Positions 9,654 to 18,744 of a DNA stretch of 64,000 nucleotides are shown piece by piece. The stretch is taken from positions 1 to 64,000 of the forward strand of contig NZ_JAKRMY010000010.1 of the NCBI RefSeq assembly GCF_022346005.1, written 5' to 3'. The notes under the pieces are model-generated. The model made no database searches. It saw only the letters and a list, made by a program, of their open reading frames with translations, and was not told where the DNA came from. A program made the translations under genes and the position numbers. Within the stretch, counting starts at the first letter, position 1. Each line of letters opens with the position of its first letter. This stretch comes from Corynebacterium sp. ACRPS (GTDB taxonomy: Bacteria > Actinomycetota > Actinomycetes > Mycobacteriales > Mycobacteriaceae).

Positions 9654-9695
9654 AAGATTTCGCCGCCCTTATGTGCCGCAAGCCCGAAAGGCTGG

Positions 9696-9701
9696 CACTA
9701 T
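9696..9701 (+). promoter_or_regulatory. possible -10 box CACTAT before ftsY
   Basis: CACTAT ends 6 nt before the ftsY ATG at 9708 and no Shine-Dalgarno sequence is visible. It is weaker than the TANNNT examples elsewhere. Confidence 0.35.
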
Positions 9702-9707
9702 AGAGGC

Positions 9708-11735
9708 ATGAATTCTTTATGGTTATGGATCGGCATAGCAGTCGTTGTCATTGTGCTGATTGTCGTCTTCATTGCAATCGGCAAAAAGCGCGGTGAATCC
9801 AAGAAGGTTTCTTTCGAAAAACCCAAGGAAGAGCCCAAACAGCTAACCCAGGAGCAAAAGTCCGGCAATTACCAGGCGAAGTCTGGCTTCAACTTTGCCC
9901 CAGCAGGCTCAAAAGAACCCGAAAAGGTAGCGCAGGAGAAGCCGCAGCAGACTCAACCGCAGCAGGCTAAGCAGCCGCAGCAGCCGGAATCTTCGGAGCA
10001 GTCAGAGCCCAGCGCCACCGATATCGCGAATGCCCAGCTCAACGGTGAAGAGCCGCCGGCGGCCAAGCGACCTGAACCGGCTAAGGATAAGAACGCTGCC
10101 CCCGATAAGGCGGCCAAGGAGGAAGAACCGCAGCGCCAAGAATCTGCATCTGACGAGCAGTCAAAGAAGTCCGCAGAACCTGAGCAACCTGCAGCGGACG
10201 GCGATGGCGATAAAGCTAAGGCCGAGTCCGATCCTGCCACCACTCCGGAACCGGAACCCAAGCCTGCGGCGGATAAGCCTGAAGGCAAAGGCGCTGCCGG
10301 TACTGCGGCTGCCGCTGGGGCCGCAGCTGGGGGAGTCGGCGCCGCTGCTGCAGCCTCTGGTGACCGCCAGGAATCCGCCGCAGATGAGGCAAAGGATCAT
10401 TCTGACAAGCCGGATTCCGCGCAAGCTTCCGCACCTGCTTCCGCAAAGGCGGAAGCAAAGGATAAAGAAGTAGAGGACAGCGAGCACTCCGCCCCAGCCG
10501 CCGCCGAGAAACCTGCGGCAGAAAGTGCGAACGACTACCACCGCGGCGAGCCAGACCATGAAGAAAAAGACCCGGAAGACGTTGTATCCGTCGAGGCCGC
10601 CGAGGTAGAGGATGAATCCCCGGTCTTCGATGAGGTGGTAGATGATAAAGACGCAGACCACATCGAAGAACGCGTCGATAACCACGAGGAAGCAGAAGAA
10701 GCTGCGGCTGCAGCCGATGCACAAACGGATGCTGCGGAAGCAGCCAAGGAACAAACTCCGGTGCCAGAAGGCGAACCTGCTGCGGCGGCCCAGCCCACCG
10801 AGGACATCGCTCCGGCGGGAGGCCGCCTCGGCCGTCTGCGCGGGCGCCTCTCTCGTTCCCAGAACGCCATCGGCCAAGGCTTGATGGGAATTCTTTCCGC
10901 CGGCGATCTGGACGAAGACGCCTGGGAGGAAATCGAAGATACCCTCATCATGGCGGATCTGGGCACCAAGTCCACGATGAAGGTCACCGATTCCTTGCGC
11001 GACAAGATTGCTGAGCGTGGCGTGTCGAGCGAGGAAGAGGCCCGCGCCATGCTGCGTGAATGCCTCATCGAGGCGTGCCACCCAGAAATGGATCGCTCCA
11101 TTCGCGCGATGCCCAATGACGGAAAGCCCGCCATTGTCATGGTCGTAGGCGTCAACGGCACCGGTAAGACCACCACCACCGGTAAGCTCGCCCGCGTTCT
11201 CGTATCGATGGATCACAGCGTCCTGTTGGGTGCGGCAGATACCTTCCGTGCTGCGGCTGCAGACCAGCTAGAAACGTGGGGACGCCGCGTGGGCGCCGAA
11301 ACCGTGCGTGGCAAGGAAGGCGCAGACCCAGCCTCCGTGGCCTTTGATGCCGTGGCCACCGGTGTGGAACAGCAGGTCGATGTCGTCTTGGTCGATACGG
11401 CCGGCCGCCTGCACACCTCGACTGACCTGATGGATCAGCTGGGCAAGGTCAAGCGCGTCGTAGAAAAGAAGACCGAGGTTGATGAGGTCCTCTTGGTCCT
11501 CGATGCCACGGTGGGCCAAAACGGCCTGGCACAGGCTCGCATTTTCCGCGAGGTCGTGGATATTTCCGGCGTGGTGCTCACCAAGTTGGATGGCACGGCG
11601 AAGGGCGGCATCGTCTTCCAAGTGCAAGAGGAGTTGGGCGTTCCAGTCAAGCTTGTGGGCTTGGGCGAGGGTGCCGATGACCTTGCGCCATTCGAAGTCG
11701 AAGGATTCGTCGATGCCTTGCTAGGTGAGAAATAG
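9708..11735 (+). CDS. ftsY: SRP receptor FtsY with long acidic linker
   Basis: This 675-residue GTPase docks SRP-ribosome complexes at the membrane. Residues 1-28 form an N-terminal membrane anchor (WIGIAVVVIVLIVVFIAIG) followed by KK/R charges. Residues about 30-370 are a low-complexity linker rich in Ala, Glu, Pro, Lys and Gln, including a pure small-residue Ala/Gly stretch near 200-220. The NG domain then starts at GGRLGRLRGRLSRSQNAIG. P-loop GVNGTGKTTTTGKL (about 481), DTAGR (about 563) and TKLDG (about 624) are intact. The linker makes it much longer than NG-only receptors. A rho-independent terminator follows. Confidence 0.97.
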   Translation: MNSLWLWIGIAVVVIVLIVVFIAIGKKRGESKKVSFEKPKEEPKQLTQEQKSGNYQAKSGFNFAPAGSKEPEKVAQEKPQQTQPQQAKQPQQPESSEQSEPSATDIANAQLNGEEPPAAKRPEPAKDKNAAPDKAAKEEEPQRQESASDEQSKKSAEPEQPAADGDGDKAKAESDPATTPEPEPKPAADKPEGKGAAGTAAAAGAAAGGVGAAAAASGDRQESAADEAKDHSDKPDSAQASAPASAKAEAKDKEVEDSEHSAPAAAEKPAAESANDYHRGEPDHEEKDPEDVVSVEAAEVEDESPVFDEVVDDKDADHIEERVDNHEEAEEAAAAADAQTDAAEAAKEQTPVPEGEPAAAAQPTEDIAPAGGRLGRLRGRLSRSQNAIGQGLMGILSAGDLDEDAWEEIEDTLIMADLGTKSTMKVTDSLRDKIAERGVSSEEEARAMLRECLIEACHPEMDRSIRAMPNDGKPAIVMVVGVNGTGKTTTTGKLARVLVSMDHSVLLGAADTFRAAAADQLETWGRRVGAETVRGKEGADPASVAFDAVATGVEQQVDVVLVDTAGRLHTSTDLMDQLGKVKRVVEKKTEVDEVLLVLDATVGQNGLAQARIFREVVDISGVVLTKLDGTAKGGIVFQVQEELGVPVKLVGLGEGADDLAPFEVEGFVDALLGEK

Positions 11736-11761
11736 GGTCTTCTCCCTCAACCGTTTTAGAT

Positions 11762-11820
11762 AACTCCCCAGTACCTGGCTGCTCATTAAATGAAGTAGTC
11801 GCGGGTGCTGGGGAGTTTTT
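11762..11820 (+). terminator. ftsY terminator
   Basis: aactccccagtacc pairs with ggtgctggggagtt across a 30-nt loop region, ending in TTTTT. Confidence 0.85.
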
Positions 11821-11933
11821 CGCGCCTATGTGCCTTGCAGGTATGTCCTGCGAGCATGGGGAGCCCTGGATTGCTGTGATCTGCATTGAGCTGGTGAGCA
11901 ATGGTAATCTGGTAGGGCTGTATTTAGTGATTC

Positions 11934-11950
11934 GGTGCGAAATTCGCACC
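11934..11950 (+). promoter_or_regulatory. 8+8 bp inverted repeat in the mrp leader/promoter
   Basis: GGTGCGAA-A-TTCGCACC is a perfect inverted repeat around a single A, 34 nt before the mrpA GTG. A possible -10 (TAGGGC) lies about 20 nt further upstream, so the repeat would be near the transcription start. It could be an operator or a short mRNA hairpin. No known regulator motif was recognised. Confidence 0.5.
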
Positions 11951-11984
11951 AATCCAAGACCAAGGTTCGTGAGGCAAGTATTTC

Positions 11985-14960
11985 GTGACGCTACTTTTTG
12001 CTGTCCTCCTCGCAGCATTGGCAGTGATCTTGGCACCGGTGACCGTAAAGGTCATGGACCGACAGGCGGGCTATCCATTAGCCGTCCTCTTTCTCATCGC
12101 AGCGGTGCTCATTGCTAAGGATTTTTCTGCCATTGCAGCGGGGCAGGAACTCAGTTTCCAAGCCACCTGGGTACGCGATTTTATTGCACCGGGGGTTGAT
12201 GTAAGTTTCGCTCTGCGTGGAGATGCATTGAGCATCTTCTTCGCCATGTTGGCTCTTGTCATTGGCGCTGTCGTGCTGACGTACTCGGCAGCGTATCTCC
12301 CGAAAAATGAGGGAAATACGAGCTTTTATACATTGATGACGGCGTTCACGCTGTCCATCTTGTTGCTGGTTCTGGCCAATGACGTTGTTGTCCTATTCCT
12401 CGCCTGGGAGCTTGTCTCCTTGGCTTCCTTCATGCTCATTGCGCGTTCTGGCTCCGGGGGAGAGGCAGGTTCGCAGCGCACCTTAATCCTGACCTTTATC
12501 GGTGGCCTTACGCTATTGACGGCATTGGGCATCGCCGCAGTGACCACCGGTTCGACCACCATTTCTGAGATCCTCGCATCCTCGGTATGGGATGAGCGCC
12601 CCGGCGTGACCGCGAGCGTTGCCGTGCTTATCGCGGCTTCTGCTTTTACCAAGTCCGCTCAATTCCCATTCCACTTCTGGCTGCCAGAAGCCATGGCCGC
12701 CGCTACGCCTGTCTCGGCGTTCCTGCACGCCGCGGCCGTGGTCAAGGCGGGTATTTACCTGCTCATTCGCTTCTCCACGGTCTTCTACGATGTCGCGGTG
12801 TGGAACTGGGTGCTCATCGTCGTCGGTATGGGCACGGCGGTTATGTCCGCGGTATTCGCGGTGCAAAAGACGGACCTGAAGAAGCTGACCGCATATTCCA
12901 CCGTGTCTCACCTGGGTTGGATTGTGGCCACCATCGGTGTCGGTACCCCGTTCGCTATTGGGGCAGCACTGGTGCACACCTTGGCCCACGCGCTCTTTAA
13001 GTCCTCGCTGTTCATGCTCATCGGCGTCATTGACCATGAAGCGGGTTCGCGCGATATCCGTCGCCTTGGCCCGCTGTGGAATAAGATGCCGTGGACGTTT
13101 GGCTCTGTCGTCATCGGCGCCGCCTCCATGGCTGCGGTTCCTCCGCTGCTGGGCTTCGTGTCCAAGGAAGGAATGCTCACCGCCTTTGAGGACGCCCCCA
13201 TTGGCGGCGCAGGGCAAGCAATCTTGCTTGCCGTGGCAGGTATCGGTGCCTTCTTTACCTTCACCTACTCGGCGAAGATCGTCTTCGGTGCATTCTTCGA
13301 TGGGCCGCGCTCTATGGACGATGTCCACGAAGCCCCAGTTGCCCTGTGGCTTCCCGCGGCGCTGCCGGGCTTTATGTCCCTGCCGCTCGTCTTCGTCTTG
13401 GGTATTTTCGATGAGCCTTTGGAGCATGCCGTTGGCGCCGTGGGCATGGAAACGCATTCTCACCTTGCGGTATGGCATGGAATCAACGTTCCATTCATCA
13501 TTTCGATTCTCGTGCTGGTGGCCGGTATTGCCGGTCTCTTTGCCCGCAAGAAGATGTGGCCGGCCTTCGAGGGACGCAACTTCATGCCGCGCAGCGGCAA
13601 CGAGCTCCTGCAAAGCCTGCAAGATGGCTGCGCCAAGCTCGGCCAGGTATTGGGCAAGATGTCCGATTCCCACAACCCGTCCCGTCACATCCTGCCGATC
13701 GTCATTGTGATTATCGTCCTGGCGGGGACTACCTTGTTTGGCGAGGGGGTCGACGGCGTACCGCTGCAACCGCGCGTCGATGGTCTCGATAACCCGTGGG
13801 ACCTGCTGCCGTTGGGTATCATTGCCTTGTCCGTATTCGGGCTGGTACGCACCAAGAACCGCCTAACCGGCGCCGTCATGATCGGCATCGCAGGTACGGG
13901 CGTTACCTTGCAAATGTTCCTCTTGGGCGCACCGGACGTCGCGCTGACCCAGTTCATGGTGGAAGCCCTGTCCGTGGTCGTCATGATGATGGTGCTGCGT
14001 TACCTGCCGGAGACCTTCCAGCCGGTTACTGATAAATCCCGCAGGGTAGGCTCCATCGTTATCGCCGTATTGGCCGGTATCGCTGCCTTCCTCGGCGTCT
14101 GGGGCCTGATGGGCCGCCACGAACGCTCGGACTTGGCGCTGTGGTACCTCGACGAGGCACCGGATATCACGGGTGGCGATAACGTCGTGGCCACCATCAT
14201 CGTGGAATTCCGTGCACTCGATACCTTGGGCGAGCTGTCCGTGCTGGGCATGGCCGCCGTCGTTATTGCAGCCATTACTACGACGCTGCCGCGCTTCCCG
14301 TTCAGCTCGGGTACGCGCCCAGCGCCTTTCGGTCAGTCGCAGCTGAACTCCGTGCCGCTGCGCAAGGGAATCAATATTGTCATTCCTTTGCTCATCATCA
14401 TGTCCGTCATCGTCTTCTTCCGCGGGCACAATGCCTCCGGCGGCGGATTCCCCGCGGCGCTGATTATGGGTGCGGCCATTGGCCTGACCTATCTGTCCCG
14501 CGGTTCCGATGAAATCGTCTTTGGCCGGATGACCCCAGTGCATCTGACCGGCATCGGCATCATTACGGCGCTATTGGCAGGCTTTATTGGTTACTGGCAC
14601 GACGGCTTTGGCAATGGTGGTTTCCTCACTGCCTTGCACGGCGAAGCCTTTGGCCAGCACTGGACGACGTCCCTCATCTTCGACCTCGGTATTTACCTGG
14701 CCGTGTTGGGCATGCTCACGATGGCCATCAACGCCTTGGGCGGCTACCTCAGGCCAGGTACTGAGCGGGACTTCCTGCCGTGGATTCATGATGATGACTC
14801 GGCCCTGCCGGCCACGCCGCGCATCGCCGTTGAGGATGCGGACGATCCGTATCCAGACCCAATCAACCCGTCGACGGATCCGCTCGCTTTGCTCAGCCCC
14901 AAAGAGGCAAAGACAAAGCAACGTCGCCGTTCTAACGCCAACCGAGGAGGGGAGAAGTAA
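11985..14960 (+). CDS. mrpA: Mrp Na+/H+ antiporter subunit A fused to B
   Basis: This 991-residue membrane protein is the large subunit of the Mrp (Mnh/Sha) cation/proton antiporter, related to NuoL of complex I. The N-terminal two thirds carry the proton-translocating antiporter fold with conserved YLLIRFSTVFYDVAVWNW and LKKLTAYSTVSHLGWI segments. The last roughly 200 residues contain FRGHNASGGGF, the hallmark of MrpB, followed by four more helices. No separate mrpB exists, so A and B are fused, as in other corynebacteria. The GTG start at 11985 gives MTLLFAVLL. It overlaps mrpC by one base, beginning a six-gene operon. Confidence 0.95.
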   Translation: MTLLFAVLLAALAVILAPVTVKVMDRQAGYPLAVLFLIAAVLIAKDFSAIAAGQELSFQATWVRDFIAPGVDVSFALRGDALSIFFAMLALVIGAVVLTYSAAYLPKNEGNTSFYTLMTAFTLSILLLVLANDVVVLFLAWELVSLASFMLIARSGSGGEAGSQRTLILTFIGGLTLLTALGIAAVTTGSTTISEILASSVWDERPGVTASVAVLIAASAFTKSAQFPFHFWLPEAMAAATPVSAFLHAAAVVKAGIYLLIRFSTVFYDVAVWNWVLIVVGMGTAVMSAVFAVQKTDLKKLTAYSTVSHLGWIVATIGVGTPFAIGAALVHTLAHALFKSSLFMLIGVIDHEAGSRDIRRLGPLWNKMPWTFGSVVIGAASMAAVPPLLGFVSKEGMLTAFEDAPIGGAGQAILLAVAGIGAFFTFTYSAKIVFGAFFDGPRSMDDVHEAPVALWLPAALPGFMSLPLVFVLGIFDEPLEHAVGAVGMETHSHLAVWHGINVPFIISILVLVAGIAGLFARKKMWPAFEGRNFMPRSGNELLQSLQDGCAKLGQVLGKMSDSHNPSRHILPIVIVIIVLAGTTLFGEGVDGVPLQPRVDGLDNPWDLLPLGIIALSVFGLVRTKNRLTGAVMIGIAGTGVTLQMFLLGAPDVALTQFMVEALSVVVMMMVLRYLPETFQPVTDKSRRVGSIVIAVLAGIAAFLGVWGLMGRHERSDLALWYLDEAPDITGGDNVVATIIVEFRALDTLGELSVLGMAAVVIAAITTTLPRFPFSSGTRPAPFGQSQLNSVPLRKGINIVIPLLIIMSVIVFFRGHNASGGGFPAALIMGAAIGLTYLSRGSDEIVFGRMTPVHLTGIGIITALLAGFIGYWHDGFGNGGFLTALHGEAFGQHWTTSLIFDLGIYLAVLGMLTMAINALGGYLRPGTERDFLPWIHDDDSALPATPRIAVEDADDPYPDPINPSTDPLALLSPKEAKTKQRRRSNANRGGEK

Positions 14961-15436
14961 TGATTCTCGCGTTAACTATCGCCATCCTCTTCGGGGGCGC
15001 CGTCTACCTCATTCAACAACGCGGCCTGGTCCGCATTGTGTTGGGCATGATGGCATTCGGCCACGGTGCCAACCTGACCTTGTTGGCCACTGGTGTGTAC
15101 TCCTACCGAGGCGAAGCATTTCCCTCAGAGGTACCCCACGATCAGATGGCCGACCCGCTACCGCAGGCATTCGTGCTGACGGCCGTTGTTATCTCCATGG
15201 CAACCTCGACCATCCTGTTGACCATGGCTGCGATGGGCAAAAACGATGACACCGATGTTGTGGAACCCGTCGATGACAACACCATTGACCACGCATTTTC
15301 TACCTTGGGCCGCGATGCTCAGAACCGCGCGATTTTGGAAGAGTCCGCGAATGAGCTCGATCGCATTGGCCGGGTAGACCACGACACCCCCGTGGCTGAG
15401 CGCGGGGTAAATAGGAAGAAGGAGGATGAAAAATAA
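14960..15436 (+). CDS. mrpC: Mrp antiporter subunit C
   Basis: This 158-residue protein has three transmembrane helices in its first 100 residues, homologous to NuoK. VRIVLGMMAFGHGANLTLLA matches the conserved NuoK/MrpC helix. An acidic hydrophilic tail of about 55 residues follows. The ATG shares its A with the mrpA stop codon (TAATG) and the gene ends the same way against mrpD, so translation is coupled. It is an essential small subunit of the Mrp complex. The tail is longer than in Bacillus MrpC. Confidence 0.93.
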   Translation: MILALTIAILFGGAVYLIQQRGLVRIVLGMMAFGHGANLTLLATGVYSYRGEAFPSEVPHDQMADPLPQAFVLTAVVISMATSTILLTMAAMGKNDDTDVVEPVDDNTIDHAFSTLGRDAQNRAILEESANELDRIGRVDHDTPVAERGVNRKKEDEK

Positions 15437-16977
15437 TGGCTGATGTTGTAGCCCAACTTCTTCCGCTTTTCCCGGGCATTCCGCTCATTGCCGCGGCTCT
15501 TGCCTTGCTGGCGCCGTGGCGCGCCGTTCGCGATGCGATCATGCTCATCATCCCCGGAGTCGGTGTCTTCGCCGGCCTGGGACTGTTGATCTACACCATG
15601 AACAATGGGGTAGTGGCGCATACCGTGGGCCTCTACGTAGGAAATGTGGGTATTCCGCTCGTTGCGGATGCCTTCTCCGCGCTGATGATCATCACCACGA
15701 TGATCGTGGCCTTTGGCGCTAACTGGTTCGCCATCGTGGGCGGGGAGACGAAATCTCGTTATTACCCTTCGCTCACGCTGATTCTTATCACCGGTGTATG
15801 CGGTGCGCTGCTGACCGCTGACCTCTTTAACTTCTTCGTGTTCATTGAGGTCATGCTGTTGCCGTCCTACGGCCTTATCACCATGTCGGGCACGTGGTCG
15901 CGCTTGGCGGCAGGACGCGCGTTCGTCCTCGTTAACCTTTTTGCCTCCACGCTGCTGGTGGTTGGTGTCGGCTATATCTATTCCGTCACGGGCACGGTCA
16001 ACCTGGCTGCCTTGCAGGGAGCCGCCGCCGGCAACGGCCCGGTGACCGTCGCCGCGGGCATTATCCTTATTGCGATTACCGCCAAGGCCGGTGTCTTCCC
16101 GGTGCAGTCTTGGCTGCCGCGCACCTATCCAGGCACGTCGGCCGCGGTGATGGGCCTTTTCTCCGGCCTGCACACGAAGGTCGCCGTCTACATGCTCTAC
16201 CGGCTGTACGTGCAGCTTTTCGATCTCGAGCAGCGGTGGAACGTACTCATCATCGTCCTCATGCTGATCTCGATGATGATCGGTGCCTTCGGTGGTCTAA
16301 CCGAAAAGACGATTCGCCGCGTGCTGGGTTACCAGATGCTCAACGGTATGCCGTTCATCTTGGTGATGCTGGCCTTTACCTCGGAAGACCCAAGTCGCGC
16401 CTTGGCCGCCGGTATCATGTACACGATTCACCACATGGTGACCGTTGGCTCGTTGATCCTGGCGTCCGGTGCTATCGAAGAGACCTATGGCACGGGTGAC
16501 TTGACCAAAATATCCGGCCTCGCACGCCGCGATACCATTATCGCCTGGATTTTTGCCGCCGGTGCCTTCTCTGTGGTGGGCTTCCCGCCATTCTCCGGCA
16601 TGTGGGGCAAGCTCATGATCGTCTTCGAGGTCGCCCGCAATGGCGGCGCTTGGGCCTGGATTGCCATTGCCGCCATCATCATCGCCTCCTTCGCGGCATT
16701 CTTGGCGATGTTGCGCGTCTGGCGCGAAGCCTTCTGGGGACACGATCTGCCCTCGGACAAGGTTCCCGATGAGCTCATCATCCGCAAGAAGCTGATGGCA
16801 CCTTCCGCAGCGCTCATCTTGGTCTCGCTGGGCATGTTCATTTTTTCCGGCGTGGTTATTGATGTGGTGGAAACCGCAGCCGAACAACTGCTGGACACGA
16901 CGGCTTATACTGACACCATCTTGGGCGATGACTCAGCCGCACTACCTAATATCGATGACATTCAGGAGGGCCGATAA
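15436..16977 (+). CDS. mrpD: Mrp antiporter subunit D
   Basis: This 513-residue paralogue of MrpA and of NuoM/N has about 14 transmembrane helices. The conserved antiporter core is visible as FVFIEVMLLPSYGLITMSGT (containing the key Glu), ITAKAGVFPVQSWLPRTYPG (containing the key Lys) and HTKVAVYMLYRLYVQLF. All expected charged membrane residues appear present. It lies directly between mrpC (1-base overlap) and mrpE (next base) in the same operon. Confidence 0.95.
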   Translation: MADVVAQLLPLFPGIPLIAAALALLAPWRAVRDAIMLIIPGVGVFAGLGLLIYTMNNGVVAHTVGLYVGNVGIPLVADAFSALMIITTMIVAFGANWFAIVGGETKSRYYPSLTLILITGVCGALLTADLFNFFVFIEVMLLPSYGLITMSGTWSRLAAGRAFVLVNLFASTLLVVGVGYIYSVTGTVNLAALQGAAAGNGPVTVAAGIILIAITAKAGVFPVQSWLPRTYPGTSAAVMGLFSGLHTKVAVYMLYRLYVQLFDLEQRWNVLIIVLMLISMMIGAFGGLTEKTIRRVLGYQMLNGMPFILVMLAFTSEDPSRALAAGIMYTIHHMVTVGSLILASGAIEETYGTGDLTKISGLARRDTIIAWIFAAGAFSVVGFPPFSGMWGKLMIVFEVARNGGAWAWIAIAAIIIASFAAFLAMLRVWREAFWGHDLPSDKVPDELIIRKKLMAPSAALILVSLGMFIFSGVVIDVVETAAEQLLDTTAYTDTILGDDSAALPNIDDIQEGR

Positions 16978-17511
16978 ATGCATGCCGTAGCTTATGCACT
17001 CTGGCTCATCAAGGAGATTTTCGTTGCTGGGTTCACCCTGGCGATGTCAGCATTTAAGTCCGATAACGAATACCACCCGGTGATCATCCGGTACCCACTG
17101 CGCGTTACCAGCGCCTGGGAGATTTTCTGGTTCACCTCCTCCATTACCGCTACCCCTGGCACGCTGTCCTTGGGACTGCGCGAACCACCGCGCAAGGGCT
17201 TGCCCCGCATCGTGCTAGTACAAGCGGTACAGGGCTCCGATCCTGCCGCGATCGTGGCTGACTTGGCCGATATGGAAGAGCACTTGGCACCGCGCGTTAA
17301 GAGCATCGACTATGGCGTTCCTGGGCAAGGGGATACGACGGAGCTCGATGAGGCTTTCTACGAATTCCCCTTGGATACCCTGGGCCGCTATATGCGCTCG
17401 CCGGATCTCGCGCGGGCGGAGGACACTCCGCTTTCGGAGAGCCAGGCGGACGTCGAAAAGCCCAAGCACCTCGCCCGGAAAATTCAACGCAGGAAGGAGA
17501 CCGACCGATGA
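16978..17511 (+). CDS. mrpE: Mrp antiporter subunit E
   Basis: This 177-residue protein starts with a membrane segment (LIKEIFVAGFTLAMSAF). The MrpE core follows, with VIIRYPLRVTSAWEIFWFTS and the conserved SITATPGTLSLGL. The C-terminal half is cytoplasmic and includes PRIVLVQAVQGSDP. A charged extension of about 60 residues ends KIQRRKETDR. The gene starts immediately after the mrpD stop and overlaps mrpF by four bases (ATGA). Confidence 0.92.
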   Translation: MHAVAYALWLIKEIFVAGFTLAMSAFKSDNEYHPVIIRYPLRVTSAWEIFWFTSSITATPGTLSLGLREPPRKGLPRIVLVQAVQGSDPAAIVADLADMEEHLAPRVKSIDYGVPGQGDTTELDEAFYEFPLDTLGRYMRSPDLARAEDTPLSESQADVEKPKHLARKIQRRKETDR

Positions 17512-17798
17512 TTGATTTTGCAACATTGTCCCCATTCGGTTGGGTTGTACTGGTGTGCGTGTTCATCATGGGCGGGGCCGCCTGGTGCGGGGTGCTATTG
17601 GCGCTGCGCACTCGCGATGAGCTCACCCGCGCGGTGATGTCAGACATCGTCTTTTACGGCATGATCTGCATGTACCTCGGTTGGTCAATGATCAACAATG
17701 CCCCACTGGCCTATGACATTGCCCTGATTGGCGCCATCGCGGCCGGTATTTTGCCGACCTTGTCTATGGCCCGCATTATTTCGAAAGGTCGGCGATAA
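17508..17798 (+). CDS. mrpF: Mrp antiporter subunit F
   Basis: This 96-residue protein has three transmembrane helices. The conserved middle block RTRDELTRAVMSDIVFYGM matches the RgPt..DR..a.d.....i pattern of MrpF. It overlaps mrpE by ATGA and is followed by mrpG after 3 nt. Confidence 0.9.
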   Translation: MIDFATLSPFGWVVLVCVFIMGGAAWCGVLLALRTRDELTRAVMSDIVFYGMICMYLGWSMINNAPLAYDIALIGAIAAGILPTLSMARIISKGRR

Positions 17799-17801
17799 GC
17801 C

Positions 17802-18170
17802 ATGGCTGTTTACGAGATTATTGCTTCGGTTCTGCTCATTGTGGCTACCATCCTTGTGGTGGCAACCGTGGTCTCCTTGTGGCGCGCACCGGATGCCCTG
17901 ACACGTGCCAACCTGATGGGCCCGACCGTGGGGTTGGCGGTTCCGCTTATTATCCTCGCCAAGCTAGTCGTGGATTTTGGTCAAGATGGCTTTTCTTTGG
18001 CGCTTCTTATCAAGGGCCTCATCGCATGCTTTGGCGTCTGGATTATCGGCTCGGTGGGCTCGTTCTACCTGGGACGTTCCATCTATGGCGTTGCGGTTAC
18101 TGACGTCAAGCACGCCAAACACAATAATGAGAAAATTCAGACCGTCTTCGCCAATGAAGACGAAATCTAG
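17802..18170 (+). CDS. mrpG: Mrp antiporter subunit G
   Basis: This 122-residue protein has three transmembrane helices and the MrpG signature LWRAPDALTRANLMGPTVGL, equivalent to the FPDvytRlHAatka-type segment of the family. It ends the operon, with a hydrophilic tail of about 25 residues. No strong hairpin terminator is evident in the 227-bp gap to glnK, so partial read-through into glnK cannot be excluded. Confidence 0.9.
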   Translation: MAVYEIIASVLLIVATILVVATVVSLWRAPDALTRANLMGPTVGLAVPLIILAKLVVDFGQDGFSLALLIKGLIACFGVWIIGSVGSFYLGRSIYGVAVTDVKHAKHNNEKIQTVFANEDEI

Positions 18171-18276
18171 GGATTTCCTACCCTAGTGTGCAGCGCGGGT
18201 TCGTACCTTTTCCATGGAGGGTGTGCGGCCCGCGTTTCCTTTGCGCTGCCGCGGTGTTTAACGCAGTGGATGCAGT

Positions 18277-18289
18277 TGTAATTGCAGAT
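18277..18289 (+). promoter_or_regulatory. motif TGTAATTGCAGAT upstream of glnK
   Basis: The bases tgcagttgtaattgca (18271-18286) form a near-palindrome. The 13-mer TGTAATTRCAGAT recurs at 18732-18744, at the glnK-glnD junction. It sits about 110 nt upstream of the glnK ATG. A possible -10 box TAGACT lies downstream near 18330. Its function is unknown. Confidence 0.35.
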
Positions 18290-18397
18290 CGCCACCGTAA
18301 TTCGGGCACATCCGGAAGTTGGGCCGGGCTAGACTGGAACGCAGCATATCCGCGCCGCGCTTGGCCACCGAATTATACTTTTCATTAGGAGGATTAA

Positions 18398-18742
<345 letters not shown>

Positions 18743-18744
<2 letters not shown>

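Noticed and set aside
10280..10380. Second membrane helix in the FtsY linker
   Set aside because: The segment is only Ala, Gly and Thr with a Val and lacks bulky hydrophobic residues, so membrane insertion is unlikely.
12513..13769. 418-codon minus-strand frame opposite mrpA
   Set aside because: Highly charged His/Arg/Gly composition typical of antisense frames; mrpA on the plus strand is well supported.
18188..18388. 66-codon frame in the mrpG-glnK gap
   Set aside because: No ribosome-binding site or recognisable content. It was checked as a possible amtB remnant and shows no such similarity.
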